A DNA stretch of 64,000 nt from Dermacentor variabilis (taxonomy: Eukaryota > Arthropoda > Arachnida > Ixodida > Ixodidae), in the NCBI RefSeq assembly GCF_050947875.1, contig NC_134573.1, positions 68,920,315 through 68,984,314 of the forward strand, read 5' to 3'. Each line of letters begins with the position of its first letter. The stretch's first letter is position 1. Below are positions 1 through 8,700 of this stretch, piece after piece. Position numbers and translations under genes: made by a program. Under the pieces are notes generated by a model that was given only the letters and a program-made list of their open reading frames with translations, was not told the origin of the DNA and searched no databases.

Positions 1-871
1 TTCGTTTGCTAGTTGTTTACTTCGTTCGGCGCACCGCAGTAATCCATGTCTGTCATCTGCTTTTTTCGTACCATTTTCTTGCGAATCGGCATAATTTCAC
101 TGGTGGCATCAACCCTTTCGTGTTTACATTTCTGTCGTGACAGTTAACAACACAATAATAATTTCCGGTCAACCGAAGAGGCGCCGTCGCAAACAAGAGA
201 CGTTCCGCGCGCAGCGCGAACTGAACGCGAGCGCTACCGTGTCGGGAAACGGCGGCGGAAACCTACACCCGTTGGAGGTGAGATCATTCCGCCAGGGGAG
301 AAACGAGCGCTGGCGTCTAGGATGAAACTTGGCGATCGGACCTCTATTGAAAGAAAATGCAATCGATGATGGCAAATTATTAAGTGGTATGACGCAATTA
401 CGAAACTTGCTAGCATGGGATGGAGTCGGTTGACGCAGGGCGGGTGTAATTGTATACCTCTGGTAGAGCTGTTCGTGGTACAGCAGCGTACAGTACGTGG
501 GAAAGGCTGTTATGACGGATGGAATATGTTTACTCTAGGGTAAATTGGGGTGCAACAAAATCCGCAATTTATCAAGCAAACTATATGTTGAAAACCGGCC
601 TCCCCACGGTACTGCTTCCCGCACGCAATTATGGAAGGGTCCGATTTCAGCCCTAATCTACTTCTCTAATGAGACATGCTCCCGGCGACGGACCACTGCC
701 GTCCATCTAGCCTCACAAGATTGCGTCTATGTATACCGCGTGTCCCACGTTAATTTGGACCAAAATGTTTATAAAACCCAAGAGCCCTAGAGAAATCTTA
801 CCGACTGCACAGTAGCCGTAGTCTTTTGTACGTACAGCCAGTATCGTTTCATCACGTAGTATTCATTAATT
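1..871. other. Non-coding stretch, nothing identified
   Basis: No reading frame here has a recognisable domain, and I found no convincing splice-site pair or repeat match elsewhere in the window. Short open frames around 137-416 overlap on both strands and look like chance openings in GC-rich sequence. Confidence 0.4.
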
Positions 872-1060
872 GTTTTAGAGCGCAGCTCTTTGGCGTCCGT
901 TCCTGGGTTTCGCGTCGTCGTCGGCGTTGTCGTCGGCGTTGTCGTCGGCCTCGTAACCAGCTCCGCCCCCCTTTCATCCCCCCAGCGCTAGCAGCGACCG
1001 ACTGATACCGCTGGATGCCGCTGACGCCGCTAGAGAGTCAAGATAACGTGACTGCATAGA
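872..1060. repeat. Low-complexity dispersed repeat (GCGCAGCTCT plus GTCGTCGGC-like units)
   Basis: The decamer GCGCAGCTCT at about 883 recurs near 59354. It is followed by short imperfect repeats of the type GTCGTCGGCGTT between about 912 and 950. No open frame with domain content is present. Probably a dispersed tick repeat; this assignment is inference. Confidence 0.4.
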
Positions 1061-1204
1061 ACACCGTCGCCGCCATGCAGAAAGAGTATCAGTCAAAGGC
1101 ATCAGTCAGTCGCTGCTATCTCTTCCCTCCTCCCTTTATCGTGTTGTCCGCTTGCTGCGCGCGCTTCTGCCCCCATCGTTTGCCGCTGGGTGTACACGCC
1201 GCCC

Positions 1205-1444
1205 CCCTCCGCTTCCGCTTACTGCTGGTTGCTCTCGACTGCGGCGATGAGCCTCCGCTTCGGCGGCGCGAACTGCAGGGTCTTCTCGGCGGCGGCGATG
1301 AGCTTCTGCTTCAGCCTCGCTTACTGCTGGTTGCTCTCGACGGCGGCAATGAGCCTCCGCTTCGGCGGCGCGAACGGCAGGGTCTTCTCGGCGGCGGCGC
1401 TTAGCCTCTGCTTCCCCCACGGCTGTGACAACCTCGCGAGGCAC
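1205..1444 (-). repeat. 51-bp coding-type tandem repeat (17-residue unit), 102-bp higher-order period
   Basis: Read on the minus strand, an open frame of 102 codons starting at 1444 contains four consecutive 17-residue units of the form AEAEAxRRRREDPAVRA, alternating between RREDPAVRA and RREQPAVSx versions. At the DNA level the sequence repeats with a 102-bp period (compare 1219 onward with 1321 onward). After the repeat the frame runs into an unrelated tail and stops. Arginine/alanine/glutamate-rich short repeats of this kind are common in tick gene models, possibly helical DNA-binding repeats like the STPR type; that parallel is uncertain. No flanking exon structure is visible, so this may be a repeat-bearing exon or a degenerate remnant. 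Confidence 0.55.
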
Positions 1445-2105
1445 TTGTATACATCTCGTCTTTGAGAATCAAGCATTGGTGTACCAAGTCGAACATATAT
1501 CAGTCTATTTCTCCGACCACAAAGCTTCCTTCATGACTGTCAAGAACTGTTAGTGGAGTCTTTGTTAAAGGAATACGTGTGAAAAATAAAAAAAAAATTC
1601 TGTGATAGCGCATACATGTGTTGCTCGATTTCTTTGCCTCAATCTATCCAAAAGGTGAAACAGCTTATTTGCTGCGCTCAAATTTCGCATTAGGAAGTAA
1701 CGTAATCGTCGGTAATTTTTTAATTAGTGAACTTTCTAATTATTGCTCCAATCGCAAACATGTCAATTAGAAAGTTGTAGGGGACCTCAAATAACGTCCG
1801 AATGAAGCATTTGTTTCGTGCCCAGCTTTGCGTTGTTGGTTTTTCCGAGAAAAAACGAAACCGTGCGAAACAACCAAAATACGTAATAGATACGCGCTCG
1901 CGCGCCGCTACTCAGGCGCTCCCACGCGAAGAGTCACGGATACACTGCTTTACCAGCGCTGCCAGCTCGATACAGGGCTTCACGCTATGTGATGGTCGCA
2001 GCGTGATGAGAACACGCCGGTGACGCAATGATAAGCGTAGTGGAGCCGTAGGGGTATGATTTCGAGGCTGGGAAACCGTGACGATACACTTTGCACTGTT
2101 ATATT
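1445..2105. other. Non-coding stretch
   Basis: AT-rich segment with short homopolymers (for example poly-A near 1587-1597). No supported gene or mobile element seen. Confidence 0.35.
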
Positions 2106-2109
2106 GCGC

Positions 2110-2390
2110 ACTTCTTTTAACGCGACAGCGTTAAGGAGACCGTGTCGTAGAAAATCCGGCGTCTCGCGTCGGCTAAAAATAGTTTTCGACCACCCATACC
2201 CAGGCCCTCCATTTGACGCAAGGAATTTAGCGAACTAATTGAATATCTCAAGCTAAAATACGCGGAAAAATCGTGTACTACGACTTACAACCTACAGATA
2301 CGATAGCTCTGGGATTGTAATTTGACTATGCAAAAAAAGAAATAATTGTATCACGCGAAAACTCAGAAACCCCTTCACACACACAAACAG
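2110..2390 (+). repeat. Dispersed repeat, copy 1 (partner at 35515-35770)
   Basis: From CGACAGCGTTAAGG (about 2122) to the stretch reading AATTTGACTATGC (about 2320) the sequence aligns, with substitutions, to 35518-35730, where the same order of blocks is found (GCGTTAAGG, AGGCCCTCxAT, TACGACTTAC, TAATTTGACTAT). No coding potential. It is an old interspersed element of unassigned class. Confidence 0.6.
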
Positions 2391-3329
2391 GCCAAGGTAA
2401 GTATACCTGGTAGCGACGCTTCCTTAGGAGCCCATACGTTCAAAACCTGGCGGTCCATCGGCGGTTCATAGATCTTAGCGCCATCTGTATGTGGTGGGAA
2501 CACTTCCGGCGGAAGAAAAAATAATGTGACGCCATGTCCGTTAAAAGCAGAAGTGACGTCATTTTGTTTTCGAAGGCGCGAAATTTGTTTTGCTGGCCTG
2601 CTTTTGAAGTTTTGAAATTCCCCACCATTCGACTTGATGGGCGTTTCGAGCTTTCAGCGCGGAAAGCGATGCAGGAAAAGCCAGCCGTACGGTTGTAGAA
2701 ATCGCAACCCTGCACAGAACATATTTTCTTCGGAGGCCGACGAAAGCTTTAGGTGTGGAGTGCTGATCCTATCGTCGGACGCCAAGCCCGTCGGCCGGCG
2801 CAGTCGCACGTAAACAACCACATAATTATCCGGCGGTCGTAACTCCCTACTTTTGACTGAACAGGTTAAGAAGCGATGAAGCTACCCGCGTCACCAAATT
2901 CATACAAACTTCGACAAGCAAGAAAGCACAAACTGTGAGGGAGCGTATTTCAACAGGTGAACTTTACGAGTGCGCCTTTCTGCCCATTTCAAGACGTGCA
3001 TTGCATTGCGAATGATAGTGGCGTCAACGCCCCCTGTAACGATGGGCGCTGAAAATAAATACATTTATTAATAATGATAAAATGGAATAAACTTTCATTT
3101 TTTTAACTCGTCACGAATATATAAAAGTGACCAGGAATTTTATTTTCGTTGCATGAATCTAACTGTGTCTCGCTTGAATTTAAAAAAACGCTTTTTTCTT
3201 TCCCAATGTTTGTTTCCTCCAAACATAGTCGCGCTCCAATCGCTGCTCCCATTACCCTACCCCCCCCCCCCCCCCGCTAATGTCGCTGACAATCCGTACT
3301 GAACCGCTTTTCGCCCGAAACTTCGCGAC
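2391..3329. other. Non-coding stretch with a poly-C tract
   Basis: A run of C residues lies at about 3260-3276. A minus-strand open frame (2440-2715) has no recognisable domain. Nothing else supported. Confidence 0.35.
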
Positions 3330-3541
3330 CTATTTGAATCGACCTTGGACAGGCCGCGGCGTCCGCCACTTGCGAGCGCCGGCGCGATGGGTGTCTTGGG
3401 GGCCACGGAGCGGCGGGCCCGGTTCCTTGCAATACGTCCAGATGGCGCTAGCCTCCGTCGCATCGCGGCCCACGCAAGAGGCCGCGTTTCCAACACAAAG
3501 CCCGCGTTCGTGCATAGCGTAGCGTTTTCCGGTAAACATTA
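3330..3541 (+). repeat. Dispersed repeat, 5' part, interrupted by MITE-like insertions
   Basis: Contains the blocks GGCGTCCGCCA, AGATGGCGCTAGCCTCC, AGAGGCCGCGTTTC and TTTTCCGGTAAACATTA. Related blocks occur at 35795-35905 and 36140-36250, and the last two at 53147 and 53696. The repeat resumes at 4400 with GGTTACACACGCTCCAGTTG. Confidence 0.6.
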
Positions 3542-3694
3542 AAGTTTTAGTTTAGGGGACGCAAGTGGCTTGCGTACGCAAGAACTAGGGGCGACGGTAC
3601 TGCGCATGCGCAGACGGTTCAGCGCATGCGCAGTACCGCGGCCCCTAGTTCTTGCGTACGCAAGCCGCTTGCGTCCCCTAAACTAAAACTCTCT
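3542..3694. mobile_element. Foldback (hairpin) MITE-like element
   Basis: The left arm from 3543 (AGTTTTAGTTTAGGGGACGC) is an almost perfect reverse complement of the right arm ending about 3692. Each arm is about 70 bp and only a few bases separate them (ACGGTTC). The arms contain the nested palindromes CTTGCGTACGCAAG and TACTGCGCATGCGCA. No coding capacity. The ends resemble those of the adjoining element at 3695-4399, so the two may belong to one superfamily; which superfamily cannot be told from the sequence. Confidence 0.65.
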
Positions 3695-4399
3695 ATTAGA
3701 GAGTTTTAGAATATATAGGGGCCCCTAAGAAATAGCGTCGAAGCCACTGCGCCTGCGCGAGACGCAAACTGCGTTTGGGTTTTGCGTTGGGAGCGCTGTC
3801 ACCGATTTAGCGGGAGCCAAAATAGCGGCCTCAAAAGCTTTGCGTCAGCAAACATGGCGGCACCCATCGAAGCGATGGCTCTAACCTAGCACCAACCTGA
3901 GTTCGATTCGTGGTAACGCGTGAAGTTCGCAAGCCGGGAAAAGTGACTACGGTTATCGCTTTTTCTCAACTAGCGTGTGTTATGAAGATTGATTCATTAG
4001 ACGCCGCTGATTCGGATTTCGATTGTAGATTTTATCGCTCGTAGACCTAACACGGCTAAGCTTGGCTGGTGAAGGCACGTTAAGTTGGTTTGCTCAAAAC
4101 TAAGCGCTACTAATTGTTTGCTGCTTACAGAATAACATTACATTGTAATTAAACGCGAATACACGCAAGTCAAAATTACTATTCCTATCATAAAATGGTA
4201 TATTTTATTTAATTATTTCTAATAGCTTTTCTTTGACGCCGTAGTGGCGCTGTCAGCGCAAGACGCTATCCGCAAACACAAAGCCCTATTCTAAAACGTC
4301 TATTCTAAAACTCCTCACTCCTGCGTGCCCCAACGCTAACACCCGCAAAGCTCTTTGGGGCCCAAACTATTGGGGCCCCTATTCTGAAGCTCTCTATTA
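3695..4399. mobile_element. MITE-like element with GAGAG...GGGGCCCC inverted ends
   Basis: The left end reads TAGAGAGTTTTAGAATATA then GGGGCCCC. The right end at 4370-4399 is the imperfect reverse complement, GGGGCCCCTATTCTGAAGC then TCTCTATTA. The trinucleotide TTA occurs at all three junctions (3539-3541, before the second element, and 4397-4399), as expected if TTA is the target duplication. The interior is non-coding. Confidence 0.55.
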
Positions 4400-4475
4400 T
4401 GGTTACACACGCTCCAGTTGCCGGGAAGCGTGAGAAGGATCAGGGATATTGAATGCTATCGCGTTCGACTCTTAA
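4400..4475 (+). repeat. Dispersed repeat, 3' part
   Basis: Continues the repeat begun at 3330: GCTCCAGTTGCCGGGAAGCG and the following bases match 53723-53760, where the repeat is not interrupted. Confidence 0.6.
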
Positions 4476-5488
4476 AGACGAAGTTTATGCGTCCTCCAAA
4501 TATTTTTTTAAACATTGGTTGAATTTCTTTTGTAGCTTTGTTTCATGATATGCGAAGGTTAAAGCTATCCGGAGTGCCTCATGATGGAGCACAACATGCT
4601 TGCCTTCGCAGATGCTGACGCTTATCGCACCACGCTACTTAGGTCGCGAAACCTCTCGAGCCATCCTACATGACGAAGCCTTGTACTATGCGGCAATAAA
4701 CGAATGCAGCCGCAAATCTTTCAAAGGTTGCTTTGAGGCGCTTGAGCAGCGGCGCGCGAGGGTGCATCTATTCCATATTTCGAGTATTTCGCTGGCTTTT
4801 GTTTTTTCTTGGAAAAAAACAAAACAACGAGGCACACTTCCTCAGGAAATAAATGCTTGATTTGGAGGTTAATAAAGGTGCCCTACAACGTTGCAATTTA
4901 CATGTTTGCGATTCAAGCAATAAATGAAAGAACCACTAATTAAAAGCAATTAATACTTCGCGATGAAATACAAAATACTCCCTATAAGTACACACGATTG
5001 CCGTTACTATGCAGTCGGTATGATTTCTCTAGTGCTCCTGTTTTTTAAAAAATATCTCCGTCTAACTGGCACAGCCGGTATAGTCACGCACTGAACTAAA
5101 TACTTGACTTGTCGTGTTTGGCTCTCCTTCGTGTGTCCCCGTTTCTTGCGCCAAATATGAAATTGAGTCAAATATGAGTTCTTACAAGCTCGCCAATGTT
5201 TCAGTTCTGATACACTAACTTACAGCCAGCGTCAGAAGATTGCGTACCATGGGATTTGAGAAAACGAATTTCCCAGCAGTTCGTGACTGTAGGCAGCAAA
5301 ACAGTACAACACTGCACGTTTCGCACATACTAGAGAATATGATGGCAAACTGAAAACCAGTTAGGCTGCGGAAATATTTAGCTTTTTTTGCTGATGCCGT
5401 CGTCCATAAACGTTTGACGCTGACTGCGAGCTTTAAATAGCACATCGTTGGATACATTTGCGAAACGGCGATCGCCGTCCGCGCATAC
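4476..5488. other. Intronic or downstream sequence of the Kunitz-type gene, no exon found
   Basis: Lies just after the last recognised exon on the minus strand. I looked for a continuation of the cysteine-rich domain and found none; the next exon is either short, here and unrecognised, or beyond the window start. Confidence 0.35.
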
Positions 5489-5748
5489 CTGGCGCAACGT
5501 GTGAAGAGTGGCCTGTCGAAGCATTCTTCGGCCGGGCGCTTCGGGGAGACGCAGCTCTCCAGACAGTTGTAGAGGGAGGCGAACCGATTCCCACCTCGGT
5601 TGCAGAGGTCCGACGCCTCCAGCGCGTTCGTCGGGACGCAAGCGTTCGCCGCACGACGGTAGTGGAACTCGAGCGGTGGATGCCCGCAGAAGGTGTAGAA
5701 CACGGAGCCGCAAGATGGACGGGTCTGCGCGAAGATCACGCGCGAACC
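5489..5748 (-). CDS. Exon 3: Kunitz-like cysteine domain
   Basis: The acceptor is CATCACGAG|GGT (5749/5748) after a T/C-rich tract; the donor is GCCAG|GTATGC at 5488. The frame continues exon 2 in phase and ends after two bases of a codon. Visible cysteines include CGSVFYTFCG, NACVPTN and the Kunitz-like C-terminal signature CNRGGNRFASLYNCLESC, then a second cysteine pair (EECF...FTRC) that would begin the next disulphide unit. In tick Kunitz-like proteins the G-x-N-x-F-x-S-x3-C-x3-C pattern is typical. The canonical inhibitory-loop residue cannot be assigned with confidence. Confidence 0.7.
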
Positions 5749-8700
5749 CTCGTGATGCAGAACAACACAGACACATGAAGGGCGTATTGTTTTCTTGATA
5801 ATTATCAACAGCCCTCTTCTGACCCAGAAGCACGATTGCGTGATGTCACGCGTCTAACTCAAACGTTTATCTTTGAGTTGCTGCCCACGGCGTTTATTTT
5901 ATAGAGCTCTGCGAACTACTCGAGCAGAGGGGAGACTACACCTAATTAAGTTTAAATGTTTAAATCAATACGGAAGAATGAAGAAATGGTGTCATTTTAA
6001 ATGTTGCGTACAATATTTTTAGGGTTTTACCAAGCAATACTACGTCAAATCCTAGAACAGCTGCATCTCTAAGTGCTAGGAGCGTCTAAGAGCATCCCTT
6101 AGCTCTAATAGCTAAGAGCTGCAACTCGTAATCACCTAGAACACAGGATGCTATGTTATTTCAGTCGTATTCCAGGACGTCTGATCCATATAGTTCCCTG
6201 TTGTTTGTGCGACCAGAATATTTTAAAGGGCGTCTCTGCTGCTTGTAATTGGCGTTTCAAGAAAACGTTCGAGCAAGCATTACCTATGAATATACATGGT
6301 GTATTGTATACTTCAATTATTATTAAAAAGTTTTCCATTTTGAAATAAAAGGATGGTTCCTTGAGTTACATGCCGTCAGCGGAGCCGACTACGGGGTGAC
6401 GAGTGATACGTGGTAGAGCTAGTCGCTAATTAACAAAAATCAATTAATTTTTTTTGTCAGCAGGGTCATCGTAATGGGGAAATTGAAGTGAGCTCTCTTC
6501 TGCACAAGCCACATAAACTTTTGGATCTGGAAAAGTTCGATTACCTGCGGGACTGTGTCAGCACAAAAATCGGCCACAAGAGTGCGTGAAGCCGAAACTG
6601 CAGGGAGGCTGCAGCGAGCAGAAAGCTGCGCCCCTCGAGACGACGTTATGCTTACGTCATCCTGCGGGGGGCAGCCAGCGCGCTGCGACAGCGAAGAGCA
6701 TGGAGCCGGCTCTGAAGGAACCATTCTTTTGTTTATGCATCTCATTGTATTTTAGGATGGCTATCTATAAAAAGCCTTCGGAGCTATGCAAAGGGCGAAG
6801 GCAGCTGGGTAGGATCAGGTAACAGCAGATTTGTTAAAGGATGGTGGGCAGATTGTTCTAGAAAAACTGGCCACCCTGTATACGGAATGCCTCAGGACCT
6901 CGAGCGTACCGGAATCTTGGAAGAATACCAACATAATCTTAATCCATAAGAAAGGGGACGCCAAAGACTTGAAAAATTATAGACCGATCAGCTTACTGTC
7001 CGTTGCCTACAAAGTATTTACTAAGGCAATCGCAGATAGAATTAGGAACACCTTAGACTTCTGTCAACCAAAGGACCAGGCTGGATTTCGTAAAGGCTAC
7101 TCAACAATAGACCATATTCACACTATCAATCAGGTGATAGAGAAATGTGCGGAATATAACCAACCCTTATACATACCTTTCATTGATTACGAGAATCCGT
7201 TTGATTCAGTCGAAACCTCAGCAGTCATGCAGGCATTAAGGAATCAGTGTGTAGACGAGCCGTATGTAAAAATACTGTAGGATATCTATAGCGGCTTCAC
7301 AGCCATCGTAGTCGTCCATAAAGAAAGCAACAAAATCCCAATAAAGAAGGGCGTCAGACACGCAGATACCATCTCTCCATGCTATTCACAGCGTGCTTAT
7401 AGGAGGTATTCGGAGACCTGAATTGGGAAAATTGGGGATAAGAGCTAATGGAGAATACCTTAGTAACTTGCGATTCGCTGATGATATTGCCTTGCTTAGT
7501 AACTCAGGGGACCAATTGCAATGCACACTCACTGACCTGGACAGGCAAAGCAGAAGGGTGGGTCTAAAAATTAATCTGCAGAAAACCAATGTTTAACAGT
7601 CTCGGAAGAGAACAGCAGTTTACGATAGGTAGCGAGCCACTGGAAGTGGTAAGGGAATACACGTACTAAGGGCAGGTAGTGACCGCGGATCCGGATCATG
7701 AGACAAATAATGAGAAGAATAAGAATGGGCTGGGGTGTGTTTGGCAAGCATTCTCAGATCATGATCAGCAGGTTGCCATTATCCTTCAAGAGAAAGGTGT
7801 ATAACAGTTGTGTCTTACCAGTACTCACCTACAGGGCAGAACCCAGGAGGCTTATTGCAAAAAGGGTTCTATTTAAATTGAGGACGACGCAACGAGCTAT
7901 GGAAAGAAGAATGATGGATGTAACGTTAAGGGATAAGAAGAGAGCAGATTGTGTGAGGGAACAAACGCGAGTTAATGACATCTTAGTTGAAGTCAAGAAA
8001 AAAAAATGGGCATGGGCAGAGCATGTAATGAGGAGGGAAGATAACCGATGGTCATTAAGGGTTACGGACAGGATTCCAAGAGAAGGGAAGCGTAGAAGGG
8101 GGCGGCGGAAAGTTAGGTGGGCGGATGCAATTAATAAGTTTGCAGGGCCAACATGGCCACAATTATCACATAACCGGGGTAGTTGGAGAAGTATGGGAGA
8201 GGTCTTTGCCCTGCAGTGGGTGTAGCCAGGCTAATTATGATGATGATCTATAAAAGCCGGAGTCATATCTTCGGCAAGAGCCATATCGAAAAATGCGCCC
8301 TCGTGGGCACGCGAGAACGTCCCACAAAGCCCGCGGCCGATGCTACAGTGTACTAGAATATTCTAGTACACTGTACCGACGCTACGCAGCTTTAAAGCTG
8401 CGGGCGCACGCAAGGGACCGTGCATGCTCCTGCGTACTGCGCATGCGCACTGTCGCCTCCACGGGTTTCCTGCGTACGCAGAGCTGCTGCGGGCGCCCAA
8501 CTAAAACTGCCTCGTATCACATTCGCAAAATTTTTACGCAACTCGGCATTGGACGCGGCGAAGCAGACGGCCGAGAGCGTTCTTTGGCACTGTGCGAAGA
8601 TAGCAAGCTTGGCGGTGTTGGCTCGGCATAGCGCCAGAAGTGCCAGAAGCGCCTTGACACATCCGGTTGAGAGTCAAGCACATCCTTGTGGAAAGTGATC

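Larger units (their letters stand above)
6740..8249 (+). mobile_element. RTE-type LINE, 5'-truncated and broken
   Basis: The reverse-transcriptase frame begins near 6756 (AMQRAKAAG, stop, DQVTADLLKDGG) and runs in pieces to 8225. Recognisable blocks are NYRPISLLSVAYKVFTKAI (RT), QAGFRKGYSTIDHIHTINQV (RT), the catalytic FADDIALLS at about 7470-7496, and the C-terminal region ending with KVRWADAINKF (8113-8150), which is typical of RTE/BovB-like elements. At least two frame changes separate 7280/7393 and 7596/7698. The endonuclease half is missing. The 3' end carries short ATGATGATG repeats (8236-8248), as is common for RTE elements. It lies inside an intron of the Kunitz-type gene, in the opposite orientation to that gene. 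Confidence 0.85.
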
